Assembly: GCF_022965755.1 (NCBI RefSeq)
Contig: NZ_CP095187.1
Coordinates: 3,596,001-3,660,000, forward strand
DNA length: 64,000 bases
Source: Pseudoxanthomonas sp. F37
Lineage (GTDB): Bacteria > Pseudomonadota > Gammaproteobacteria > Xanthomonadales > Xanthomonadaceae
Direction: 5' to 3'
Shown one piece after another: positions 1 to 8,323 of this stretch; position 1 is the stretch's first letter; the number at the start of each line of letters is the position of its first letter. A program made the translations under genes and the position numbers. A model generated the notes under the pieces. That model ran no database searches and was not told the DNA's origin. It saw nothing but the letters and a program-made list of their open reading frames with translations.

Positions 1-719
1 GCAGGAATGGACAGAGGGCGATAGCCGCCCGGCCCAACTCATCTGTCCGCTGCCGGCCAGAAGCGGACTACCAGTATTGTCCGGCCAGAAGATGCAGGCG
101 CTGAGGCCGTCGCGCCCCAGAACGATGGCCAAGACCGTGCACTTCCGGTCGGCCCGCCTGGCCCGCGGGGCGGTCCCGGACCAGGGACACCGTCAGGCCT
201 CTTGGCACGGCCTCTGATAGCGTGGGTTATCTCCAGGCACAGGAAAACCCGTGGAGATCCGTCTGCCTCACGATTGCCTGCGCGCTGGCGTCATGCGGAC
301 GCTCGGCGTCGGGATGCTCGGACACTGTTGGAACTTGACGCTCGCAGGCGCGATCGACGGCGAGCAGGTGCTGCGACTTGTCTGCGGACTCGGTGGCGAT
401 GACGACCTTGATCTCCCCCAAGGTCTGGATATACAGCGAATCAGGTTCTGCCACGGGCGCGGATGCTCGGTTGTTCAGGAGCCGGTGCGGGCGTTCAGGG
501 CCGCGCACTGCAGATCTCAGTGTAACCAAGTCCGTTCAGCCAGGTGACGAAGTAGGCGCTGTCCCGGACGCCGAAGGAGTGCGGGCCCGCGTGGACGTTG
601 TGCACTTGCGTTCTGCCGCAGCGCCACCGTGCCGCAGTTTTTCGGCTACCGGCAAGAGAACCATCGCGTCGTGGAACGACTGGGTTAGCGTTTTCCCCGA
701 GGGAACTCTTGCCCTGCGC
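1..719. other. No supported gene
   Basis: About 720 bases with no reading frame I can assign to a family. Short frames exist on both strands but overlap each other and lack a convincing start with ribosome binding site. On the minus strand a frame ending at 495 and running back towards 720 has fairly natural composition (it contains HSFGVRDSAYF), and another spans 227-529. Neither matches a family I recognise. They could be the 3' remnant of a decayed gene. The stop of the next gene is at 720. Confidence 0.4.
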
Positions 720-1613
720 TCACACCAGCATCGACTGTTGAGCGGAGATCCCGGCCGTCGCGCCCTGCCATGATGCCGTGGTGACCGAGGGCATTCCGGG
801 GTTGGCCAGGTCGCCGGCCGCGTAGATGCCGGGCATGCTGGTTTCGCGGCGCTCGTCGACTCTAAGGGCGATACCCGTAGGCGTAGCGACCGTGTCGAGG
901 CCCAGTGACTCGTGCAGGCTTGAGGACGGCTTGGTGCGCGGATGCGCGAACAGAATGTCGACCGCAACATCGGGCGCGACATCGAGCTTGATGCTGGCTT
1001 TATGCCCACCGTGACGAGCGACCCCGACGATCCGGCCATCCGCGATAGCTACGTGGCGGCGCGCGAGATCGGTCCGGACATCGGGTGCGATGTCGTGACC
1101 GTCGGCGAAGACCGTCAACCTGTCGGTCCAATCGTGGAACAGTCTGACCTGATTCATCGACTGCGGGCCAGACCAGATGAGACCCCAGTGTTGTCCCGCG
1201 ACTTCGAAGCCATCGCAATAGGGGCAAGGCACGATGGCCGTGCCCCAGCCTTCGGCGAAACCCGGGACATCAGGGATCTGGTCGACAACGCCATAGCTCA
1301 GAATCAGGCGGCGTGCGCCAATGCTTTCGCCATCCGCAGCAAGAACAGAAAATTCGTCGATGGCGCCAGAAATGCTGTCGGCGCGGGCATTGACGAGTCT
1401 GATTGTGGGATAGCGTGCCAGTTGCTTCCGCGCCTCGGCCAGGATGTCCAGCGGCGGCTTGTGATCGTGGCCGAGCACGCCATGGGAGTGGCCGGCGAAG
1501 CGATTGTGGGGCAGCCCGGTATCGAGAACGGTGACTTTCCGGCGGGCGCGGCCGAGCTGAAGGGCGGCGGCGAGACCGGCAAAGCTGCCGCCAATGATGA
1601 TGACGTCGTTCAT
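720..1613 (-). CDS. Thioredoxin-reductase-like FAD-dependent oxidoreductase
   Basis: A 297-residue flavoprotein of the class II pyridine-nucleotide disulfide oxidoreductase family. The FAD-binding Rossmann motif GGSFAG is at residues 8-13, the redox pair CPYC at 130-133, and the second FAD motif near the C-terminus reads GIYAAGDLANPG. I chose the ATG at 1613 because the Rossmann strand VIIIGG follows directly, as in relatives; an upstream in-frame ATG at 1748 would add 45 residues without family character. The region after CPYC where NADPH normally binds reads WSGPQSMN and lacks a clean GxGxxA, so cofactor use may be altered. It is the last gene of a minus-strand series with a TetR regulator, an SDR and an RND pump. 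A thioredoxin partner is not evident, so the substrate is unknown. Confidence 0.8.
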   Translation of the reverse strand: MNDVIIIGGSFAGLAAALQLGRARRKVTVLDTGLPHNRFAGHSHGVLGHDHKPPLDILAEARKQLARYPTIRLVNARADSISGAIDEFSVLAADGESIGARRLILSYGVVDQIPDVPGFAEGWGTAIVPCPYCDGFEVAGQHWGLIWSGPQSMNQVRLFHDWTDRLTVFADGHDIAPDVRTDLARRHVAIADGRIVGVARHGGHKASIKLDVAPDVAVDILFAHPRTKPSSSLHESLGLDTVATPTGIALRVDERRETSMPGIYAAGDLANPGMPSVTTASWQGATAGISAQQSMLV

Positions 1614-1671
1614 GGTAGTGGGCTCCGCGTTCCAAGTAGATGGATGGTAGGTCCGGCCCGGCAAAATGCCG

Positions 1672-2310
1672 TCAACGCTGTGCACGCGAAATGCCGGAGA
1701 TAGGAACTTCAACGAGATGACCTTGTTCACGAGGGCTTTGGCCCTCAAACGCCCGACTGAAAAGGCTCAGCGTTGCGTCGGTACTCGTCGCCGCCAGCGG
1801 CGCGACCTGCAGCGCGTTGGCCTGCTGCAGCAACTGCAGATACAGACTTGCGTGCTCCTCTGCCCTATCGACGCCCTCGCGGGCCAAGGCCGAGCAGATG
1901 TACGCCCGGTAAGGCGCCAGATAGGCGTTCCAGCGTTCAGTGTAGAAGGCCACCCCCGTCGTGGAACGACGGAGCGTCGCGCAGAAGCGTCGACACGCAC
2001 CTGGTTGAGCCAGCTTCTGGATCTCGAGCGCGACATAGGCCAACGCCTCCTTGAGGTCGGACCCCGGATTGGCAGGCACAACGACCCTGGGAAAGCCCGA
2101 CGCATGCAGGTCCATGACCGCCGCGAACAGGCACGCCTTGTCGCGATAGTGCGCGTAGACAGTCGCCTTCGTATACCCCGCGACCTCCGCGATCCGATGC
2201 ATGCTCGCATCGTCGTAGCCGGACGCCTCGAACGCCTGGGCAGCCGCTTCGAGGATGCATGCCCGGGTATGTGCGCGCACGCGTTCCCAGCGCTTCGCGG
2301 ATGCATTCAT
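1672..2310 (-). CDS. TetR/AcrR family transcriptional regulator
   Basis: A 212-residue one-component repressor type. The N-terminal helix-turn-helix covers about residues 15-60 and includes the typical string AGYTKATVYAHYRDK, whose recognition helix runs into the YxHYxxK signature of TetR proteins. The C-terminal ligand domain (about 75-200) is not assignable to a ligand. The ATG at 2310 is preferred; frames open to 2451 but the extra 47 residues precede the HTH and overlap the upstream gene. It lies 26 bases after the SDR stop and 58 bases before the flavoprotein, all codirectional, so it may regulate the flavoprotein or the whole operon. A second TetR gene at 7462 heads the efflux operon. 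Confidence 0.85.
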   Translation of the reverse strand: MNASAKRWERVRAHTRACILEAAAQAFEASGYDDASMHRIAEVAGYTKATVYAHYRDKACLFAAVMDLHASGFPRVVVPANPGSDLKEALAYVALEIQKLAQPGACRRFCATLRRSTTGVAFYTERWNAYLAPYRAYICSALAREGVDRAEEHASLYLQLLQQANALQVAPLAATSTDATLSLFSRAFEGQSPREQGHLVEVPISGISRAQR

Positions 2311-2336
2311 CTCGGCAGCGTCCGATGCGCCTTGAC

Positions 2337-3140
2337 TCAGGCGAGCCCGAAGGTCTTGCGCAGACTGGCATCCACCGCCCCGGCAGGCATGAAACGCCGC
2401 AGTTTCGCCAGGAGCGATGCCTGCCCGGCGGGCGTGCGACGCATCCTCCACTTTCCGAGGGCGGCCTCGACGACGGTATCGGCCACCGCCGCCGCATCCG
2501 GGGCCTCGCTCGATGCGCGCGCGATCGCCCCGAGCGCGAGCTCCCGTTCCCGATCGTAGTCAGAGATCGGAGTGCCGACCCGCTGCGTGTTCGCCTCGAA
2601 ACTGGTGTTGGTAAAGGAGGGCTGCACCAGCGTGACCCGCACCCCGAACTGGCGCAGCTCGTGATCCAGGCTCTCGGACAGCCCCTCGACGGCGTGCTTG
2701 CTGGCGGCATAGACGCCCATGTACGGGGCCGGCAGGAATCCCAGCACCGAACTCAGGTTGATGATCCGGCCGGTGCGGCGCGCGCGCATGTGGGGCAGCA
2801 CGGCGCGGATGGTCCTCAAGGCGCCGAGCACATTGGTATCGAACAGCGACTCGACTTCCGGTATTCCGGTCTCCTCCACCGAGCCGACCAGGTTCTGGCC
2901 GGCGTTGTTCACCAGTACGTCGATGCGACCCTCCCTGGCAATGAGGTTCGCGACCGCGTGATCGATACTTGCCTGCTCGCAGACATCCAGCCGCACAAGC
3001 GTCACGCCCTTGACGGGCTCCGCACGTTCGAGCTCGCGGACGCTGCCGTACACCACGCACCCGGCGTCAGCGAGCGCCCGTGCACTGGCGCGTCCGATGC
3101 CGGAGGAGACACCGGTGACCAGAACGACTTTCTTTTCCAT
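2337..3140 (-). CDS. Short-chain dehydrogenase/reductase (SDR)
   Basis: A 267-residue classical SDR, predicted cytosolic NAD(P)-dependent oxidoreductase. Seen in the sequence: the TGxxxGIG cofactor motif at residues 9-16, NNAG at 78-81, catalytic Ser near 130-131, and YAASK at 144-148 carrying the Tyr and Lys of the triad. The start at 3140 is chosen over the in-frame ATG at 3170 because AGAAGG lies a few bases upstream of 3140 and the protein then begins directly with the first beta strand. It sits 45 bases after the RND pump gene on the same strand and is probably cotranscribed. Closely similar SDRs are often annotated as retinol- or ketoacyl-type reductases. The substrate cannot be inferred here. 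Confidence 0.88.
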   Translation of the reverse strand: MEKKVVLVTGVSSGIGRASARALADAGCVVYGSVRELERAEPVKGVTLVRLDVCEQASIDHAVANLIAREGRIDVLVNNAGQNLVGSVEETGIPEVESLFDTNVLGALRTIRAVLPHMRARRTGRIINLSSVLGFLPAPYMGVYAASKHAVEGLSESLDHELRQFGVRVTLVQPSFTNTSFEANTQRVGTPISDYDRERELALGAIARASSEAPDAAAVADTVVEAALGKWRMRRTPAGQASLLAKLRRFMPAGAVDASLRKTFGLA

Positions 3141-3185
3141 GGCTGCCTTCTTGAGGGAATCCGGGTTCATATGCCTGGCGGCTCT

Positions 3186-6100
3186 TCAATGTGCTGGCGC
3201 GAGCGCTGGCCCGCTTTCTTCATCAGGCGAGGACGGTCTGATCTTGAACCAGATCGCGTACATGGCCGGCAGGAACACCAGGGTCAGGACGGTTCCTGCC
3301 AGAGTGCCGCCGATCAACGTGTACGCCAGCGTTCCCCAGAACACGGAATGCGTCAGTGGGATGAAGGCCAGAATCGCGGCCAATGCGGTCAGGACGACCG
3401 GGCGCGCCCGCTGCACCGTGGCCTCGACGACGGCATCGAAGGCACCCAGGCCTTCTTGCTCGTTATGGTGGATCTGGCCGATCAGAATCAGGGTGTTGCG
3501 CATCAGGATGCCGGACAGCGCGATCAGTCCGACCAGCGCGTTGATGCCGAAGGGCTGCTGGAACAGCAGCAACGTCGGCACGACGCCGATCAGGCCCAAC
3601 GGGCTGGTGGCGAACACCATGATCATCGCGGCGATGGAGCGGACCTGCAGGATGATGATGAGTAGCGTCAGCGCGATCATGATGGGGAACAGGGGGAGCA
3701 TCGCCGTCGTGGCTTTGCCGGACTCCTCGATCGCACCCGCCTGTTCGATGCGGTAGCCGGCAGGGAGTCGTTCGATCAGCGGTTGCAGGTCCTTCAGGAC
3801 CGCCGTGGAGACGTCCGGCGGTTGCAGGCCTTCGGCAATGTCGCCCCGGACGGTGATGGTGGGCGTGCGGTCGCGCCGGCGCAGGATGGGGTCTTCCATG
3901 CGGATCTCCACGCTGCCCACCTGGGAAAGCGGGATGCGCTGACCGGCACTTCCGGCCAAGGTGAAGTCTGCGATCTTCTGTGGATCCAGGCGCGTATCGC
4001 CGGCTGCCCGGCCCACCACCTGCACGGACCGGATGTCTTCGCGCACGTCCGTGAGCGGCGCACCGCTGAGCAGGAACTGCAGTTGCAGCGCCACCGAGTT
4101 CGAAGTCAGACCCACGGCATTGAGGCGATCCTGGTCCAGGGCGAAGTGCAGCGTGGGCACGCGAGGGCCCCAGTCGGTATTGACCGTGCGCATCATCGGG
4201 TTGCCCCGCATGATCGCGCCCACCTCCTCGGCGATCTCCCGCAATTTGCCCGTGTCCGGGCCCATGACCCGGTAAGCGACGGGGAACGGGGACGGCGGAC
4301 CAAACACGATCTGGGTAACCCGCACCTGCGCTTCGGGCGCCAGCCCGTCGGCGATCGCCTCGCGCAAGCGGAATTTCAGGGCCTCACGCTCCTTGTCGTC
4401 GCCGGCCAGCACCACGATCTTGGCGAACGACGGGTCAGGCAGCTCTGGCGACATCGCCAGGAAGAAGCGCGGAGCGCCCTGGCCGACGTAGGCCGTCACA
4501 ATCCTTGCCTCTTCCTGCTTGGCGAGCCAGGCCTCGACTTTGGCCGTCGCGGCACTGGTCTGCTGGATGGAGGTGCCATAGGGCATCTGCACTTCGACCA
4601 ATACCTCCGGTCGATCCGAGGTGGGAAAGAACTGCTTCTTCACCGCGCCCATGCCGACGACAGCCAGCGCGAACAGTCCCACCACCGTGCCGGCAACCAG
4701 CCACTTGCGCGCGATCACGCGCGCCAGCAGCTCCCGGAAGCGGTTGTAGTTGCGGGTGTTGTAGATGGCCTGGTGTCCGCCTTCCACCTGCTTGATGTCC
4801 GGCAGCAGCTTCACGCCCAGGTACGGGGTGAACACCACGGCCACCACCCAGGACACGATGAGCGCGATACCGACGACCCAGAACATGTTGCCGGTGTACT
4901 CGCCCGCGGTGGATCGCGCGAAGCCGTTGGGCATGAAGCCGATGGCGGTGACCAGGGTGCCTGACAGCATCGGCGCGGCGGTGTGGCTCCAGGCGTAGGC
5001 CGAGGCGGCGACACGGCTGTACCCCTCCTCCATCTTCACCACCATCATTTCGATGGCGATGATGGCATCGTCCACCAGCAACCCCAACGCCAGGATGAGC
5101 GAGCCCAGCGTGATGCGATCGAAGTTCTTGCCCGTGGCAGCCATGATGACGAAGACCGCGGCCAGCGTCAGGGGCACTGCTGCGGCGACGACGATGCCGA
5201 CGCGCCAGCCCATGCTGATGAAGCAGACCAGCATCACCACCAGCAGCGCGACGAAGAACTTGACCATGAACTCGTCCACCGCCGAGCTGATGTTCACGGC
5301 CTGGTCGGTGACCTTGGTGAGGGAGATGCCCAAAGGCAGGTGGGCGTTGATCTTGCCGACTTCGGATTCCAGCGCCTTGCCCAGATCCAGGCCGTTCCAG
5401 TCGTCGCGCATGATGACGCCCAGCAGGAGCGCAGGCTCACCGTTGTTGCGGACAAGGAAGGTAGCGGGGTCTTCATAACCGCGCTCGACGGTGGCCACAT
5501 CGGAGAGCTTCAGCGTACGTCCGCGCGCCACGATCGGTGTCTGGCGGATCTTCTCCAGGCTGTCGAATGCGCCCTCCACCCGTACGAATACCGTCGGCCC
5601 ACGCGTTTCGATCGAGCCGGCGGGCGTCAGCACGTTCTGGCTGTTGAGTGCTGCGAAAATCTCCTGGGGGCTGACGCCCACGGTGGCCAGCCGATCGTGC
5701 GAGAACGATACGAAGATGCGCTCAGGCTGCTCGCCGATGATGTTGACCTTCTTGACCCCAGGCACATGCAGCAGCTGCTGACGTAGCGCCTCGGCATCGC
5801 GCACCAGCAGGCGTTGCGGCTCGCCTTTCGCCTTCAGAGCGTAAAGGGCGAAGGTCACGTCCGCATACTCGTCGTTGAGAATCGGCCCGATGACACCTGC
5901 GGGCAGCCTCCCGGCCTCGTCTCCCAGCTTCTTGCGGGCCTGGTAGAACTCCTCTTGAACTTGGGACGGCGGGGTCGTATCGCGCAGGGACACCATCGTG
6001 AACGCCAGGCCCGGGCGCGTGTAGGTCTCGGAGCGGTCGTACCACCGCAGTTCCTGCAGCCGCTTTTCCAACGGCTCGGCCACCAGATCCTGCATTTCCT

Positions 6101-6284
6101 GCGCCGTTGCTCCCGGCCATGCGGTGACGACGGTCATCTGCTTGATGGTGAACGGCGGGTCTTCGGCACGGCCCAGCTGGAAGAATGCGAGGACGCCCGC
6201 CACCGAGATCAGAAAAAGAAGGAAGACGGTCACGGAGCGTTCGCGAACCGCGAGCGAGGAAAGATTGAAGCGCCTCTCGCTCAT
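3186..6284 (-). CDS. RND efflux transporter, inner-membrane pump
   Basis: A 1032-residue resistance-nodulation-division pump. It shows the usual plan: an N-terminal transmembrane helix (about 15-35), a large periplasmic porter loop, a helix bundle (about 335-470), a second periplasmic loop and a C-terminal bundle (about 860-1010). The proton-relay helix contains GLLVDDAII with the paired aspartates of the family. The protein resembles the MexF/TriC-like and YerP-like multidrug group more than heavy-metal pumps, since it lacks a Met-rich or DFG-type CzcA signature; this is a judgement by eye. The start overlaps the stop of the fusion-protein gene by four bases (ATGA), so translation is coupled. 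No outer-membrane factor gene is present, so a TolC-like channel encoded elsewhere is expected. Confidence 0.92.
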   Translation of the reverse strand: MSERRFNLSSLAVRERSVTVFLLFLISVAGVLAFFQLGRAEDPPFTIKQMTVVTAWPGATAQEMQDLVAEPLEKRLQELRWYDRSETYTRPGLAFTMVSLRDTTPPSQVQEEFYQARKKLGDEAGRLPAGVIGPILNDEYADVTFALYALKAKGEPQRLLVRDAEALRQQLLHVPGVKKVNIIGEQPERIFVSFSHDRLATVGVSPQEIFAALNSQNVLTPAGSIETRGPTVFVRVEGAFDSLEKIRQTPIVARGRTLKLSDVATVERGYEDPATFLVRNNGEPALLLGVIMRDDWNGLDLGKALESEVGKINAHLPLGISLTKVTDQAVNISSAVDEFMVKFFVALLVVMLVCFISMGWRVGIVVAAAVPLTLAAVFVIMAATGKNFDRITLGSLILALGLLVDDAIIAIEMMVVKMEEGYSRVAASAYAWSHTAAPMLSGTLVTAIGFMPNGFARSTAGEYTGNMFWVVGIALIVSWVVAVVFTPYLGVKLLPDIKQVEGGHQAIYNTRNYNRFRELLARVIARKWLVAGTVVGLFALAVVGMGAVKKQFFPTSDRPEVLVEVQMPYGTSIQQTSAATAKVEAWLAKQEEARIVTAYVGQGAPRFFLAMSPELPDPSFAKIVVLAGDDKEREALKFRLREAIADGLAPEAQVRVTQIVFGPPSPFPVAYRVMGPDTGKLREIAEEVGAIMRGNPMMRTVNTDWGPRVPTLHFALDQDRLNAVGLTSNSVALQLQFLLSGAPLTDVREDIRSVQVVGRAAGDTRLDPQKIADFTLAGSAGQRIPLSQVGSVEIRMEDPILRRRDRTPTITVRGDIAEGLQPPDVSTAVLKDLQPLIERLPAGYRIEQAGAIEESGKATTAMLPLFPIMIALTLLIIILQVRSIAAMIMVFATSPLGLIGVVPTLLLFQQPFGINALVGLIALSGILMRNTLILIGQIHHNEQEGLGAFDAVVEATVQRARPVVLTALAAILAFIPLTHSVFWGTLAYTLIGGTLAGTVLTLVFLPAMYAIWFKIRPSSPDEESGPALAPAH

Positions 6285-7384
6285 GGCCGAGCCCCGGCGT
6301 GCGCTGCCTTGTCCTCGCCCAGCGGCGTGACGATCTGGCCGTTCTTGATCAGATGCGCGCCGAGCGATATGACTTTCTGGCCTGCTTGCAGGCTGCCTTT
6401 GACCTGCGCCATGTCATCCGAGATTCCCATTACCTGGACGGGGCGCCACACGGCTTTGACCGGCCTGCCCTCCAGCGCCCAGACGCCCGTCCCTTTCCCG
6501 GGGTCGAACAGCGCGCCGATCGGGACCCGCAGCGCGGCAGCGGCTGAGGCGCCACCCGCAATTTCGACCGTGACCGTGGCGCCCAGCGGGGCGTCTGCGA
6601 GCGCGCCGTCCAGGACGTATCGGGCCTCATAGGTGCGTGTCAGCGGGTCGGCCGCGTCGGAGAGTTGCCTGAGCCTGGCGGGCACGGGGTCCCTGCGATC
6701 GCCATAGAGCTTGGCCTGCCCGACCGAGCCCAATGCCGGGCGCAGCGTCTCGGGAAGTTGCACGATGGCTTCGCGCTCGCCTGTCCGCGCAAGGCGCACG
6801 ACAGGCTGGCCGGCGCTCACGACCTGGCCCGGCTCGGCCAGTGTCTCCATCACCACACCGTCCGCATCGGCGAGAAGCGCTGCGTAGCGATTGGCGTTGC
6901 TGGCCACCTGCGCCTGGGCTCTGGCGGCACTGAGCTGGGCGCGTGCTGCATCGGCTGCGGCCCTGCTCTGGTCGTACGACGAGGCGGAGATGGCGCCGGT
7001 GCCGAGCAGGGCGCGATACCTGGCCTCATCGGCGATCGCCTGTCTGGCTTGGGCTTGCGCGGCCATGACGGCCTGCTGTTGCGCCTGCGCCGACAACTGG
7101 AGGTCGACCGGGTCGATGCGCATCAGGACCTGCCCGCGGCGCACCTTCTGTCCCGCATCCACCAGCCGCTGCGACACCTTGCCTGATACGCGGAATCCGA
7201 GATCGCTCTGGACTCTCGCCGCCACCGTTCCTGTGAATGCGCGAGATGAGGCGCCCTCACTTCTTACGGTGGCCGTGCGCACCCAGGGCGCCTCTGTTCG
7301 CGGGTCAGCCGGCGCTTCGGTACCGCACCCCGCCAGAAGACCGACCAGTACGAAAGTTAATGAATTTTTAACAAAATAACGCAT
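6281..7384 (-). CDS. RND efflux periplasmic adaptor (membrane fusion protein), lipoprotein
   Basis: A 367-residue HlyD/AcrA-type adaptor that joins the pump to an outer-membrane channel. The N-terminus is a lipoprotein signal with lipobox LAGC and the lipidated cysteine at residue 20. After it come a barrel-sandwich half motif (VSGKVSQRLVDAGQKVRRGQ), an Ala/Gln-rich alpha-helical hairpin (about 85-165) and the second half motif (EPGQVVSAGQPV), followed by beta-barrel and membrane-proximal domains. It is the first structural gene of the efflux operon, 77 bases after the TetR gene at 7462. The near-perfect palindrome at 7428-7442 lies in that gap and is the probable repressor site. Confidence 0.92.
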   Translation of the reverse strand: MRYFVKNSLTFVLVGLLAGCGTEAPADPRTEAPWVRTATVRSEGASSRAFTGTVAARVQSDLGFRVSGKVSQRLVDAGQKVRRGQVLMRIDPVDLQLSAQAQQQAVMAAQAQARQAIADEARYRALLGTGAISASSYDQSRAAADAARAQLSAARAQAQVASNANRYAALLADADGVVMETLAEPGQVVSAGQPVVRLARTGEREAIVQLPETLRPALGSVGQAKLYGDRRDPVPARLRQLSDAADPLTRTYEARYVLDGALADAPLGATVTVEIAGGASAAAALRVPIGALFDPGKGTGVWALEGRPVKAVWRPVQVMGISDDMAQVKGSLQAGQKVISLGAHLIKNGQIVTPLGEDKAAHAGARP

Positions 7385-7427
7385 CGAGAGTACCGTCGGT
7401 CCAATGTGGACGGCACTCTGAACCTAG

Positions 7428-7442
7428 TGACTAAATTAGTCA
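7428..7442. promoter_or_regulatory. Probable TetR operator
   Basis: TGACTAAATTAGTCA is a 15-base palindrome with one central unpaired base. It lies between the TetR gene and the adaptor gene. On the minus strand it overlaps TTGACT (7443-7438), a possible -35 element of the adaptor promoter, so repressor binding would block transcription. Assignment to this TetR protein is inferred from position only. Confidence 0.65.
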
Positions 7443-7461
7443 ATAGTCACAACCCGCTTGC

Positions 7462-8079
7462 TCAAGGAGACAGACTCCGCAGTACGAGGTTGCACAGCAG
7501 CGTGGGAGCCTGCTCGCTGTAGCCGATGCTATGCGGCAACAAAAGCGGGTTCAGATAGGGGCGCAGTACCAGATGGATGGCACTGGTGGTTTCGTCCAAA
7601 GGTGTCTTGCGCTCGAAATCGCCCGAGTCCCGGCCCTGCTGGATGATCTCCTGGAGCAGTGCGCGCAGCCTTTCCTCGTATGCCAGGACCGATGGCCACC
7701 GCTCGGCGGCGGCCGACTGCGCTATTTCGTAGAGCTTCCGGTCCTGTGAGAAAAGCCGCTGATGCGCCTCTGTAGAGGCCTTGAACAGCTTGCGCAGGCG
7801 CTCTGCAGGCTGTTCCACGCCCTCGGTGGCCTGACGGATCTCGTTTTCGAGCTGTGCCAGGCAATTGGAGCAGATCGCCTCGCCAATGGCCTGCTTCGAC
7901 TCGAAGAACTTGTAGACGTAAGCCTTCGAGAAACCGATCGCCTTGGCCAGGTCTGAAACGGTGGTCTTTTCATAGCCGTAGTGGCTGAAGTGCTCGGTAG
8001 CCGCCACAACAATCTGGTCACGTATGTCGTGCGTCGCCGGCCCACGGCCGGAACCGGCGGGAGCAATGGAGGTGTTCAT
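7462..8079 (-). CDS. TetR/AcrR family regulator of the efflux operon
   Basis: A 205-residue TetR protein. The HTH (about residues 20-65) contains KTTVSDLAKAIGFSKAYVYKF, matching the family's recognition-helix region, followed by FxSKQAIGEAI at the start of helix 4. The C-terminal ligand domain is mainly helical and resembles repressors of RND pumps. The gene lies directly upstream of the adaptor and pump on the same strand, an order typical of local repressors. It probably controls the promoter at 7428-7442; whether its own transcript reads into the pump genes is not clear. The inducer is unknown. Confidence 0.88.
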   Translation of the reverse strand: MNTSIAPAGSGRGPATHDIRDQIVVAATEHFSHYGYEKTTVSDLAKAIGFSKAYVYKFFESKQAIGEAICSNCLAQLENEIRQATEGVEQPAERLRKLFKASTEAHQRLFSQDRKLYEIAQSAAAERWPSVLAYEERLRALLQEIIQQGRDSGDFERKTPLDETTSAIHLVLRPYLNPLLLPHSIGYSEQAPTLLCNLVLRSLSP

Positions 8080-8323
8080 GGGTCCAGCTTACTCAAGCCT
8101 CTATGAACCATCAACGTGTGACGCACGCGGCTACTGGTCACTCCCGCTCTTGTTGTTCTGGAGGCCCGCTCAGGCCCCTATGGTGAAGGACCCATCCAAA
8201 AAGGGGCGGATGATCTGCGCAGCCTGACAGCCAGGCGGAGCGCCGTGAGCATCGGTGGCCCGGTCCCTCGAGCGGCGTGATGTCCGCGACGGACCGCAGG
8301 CCGACATTGCCGGACCCAGCACA

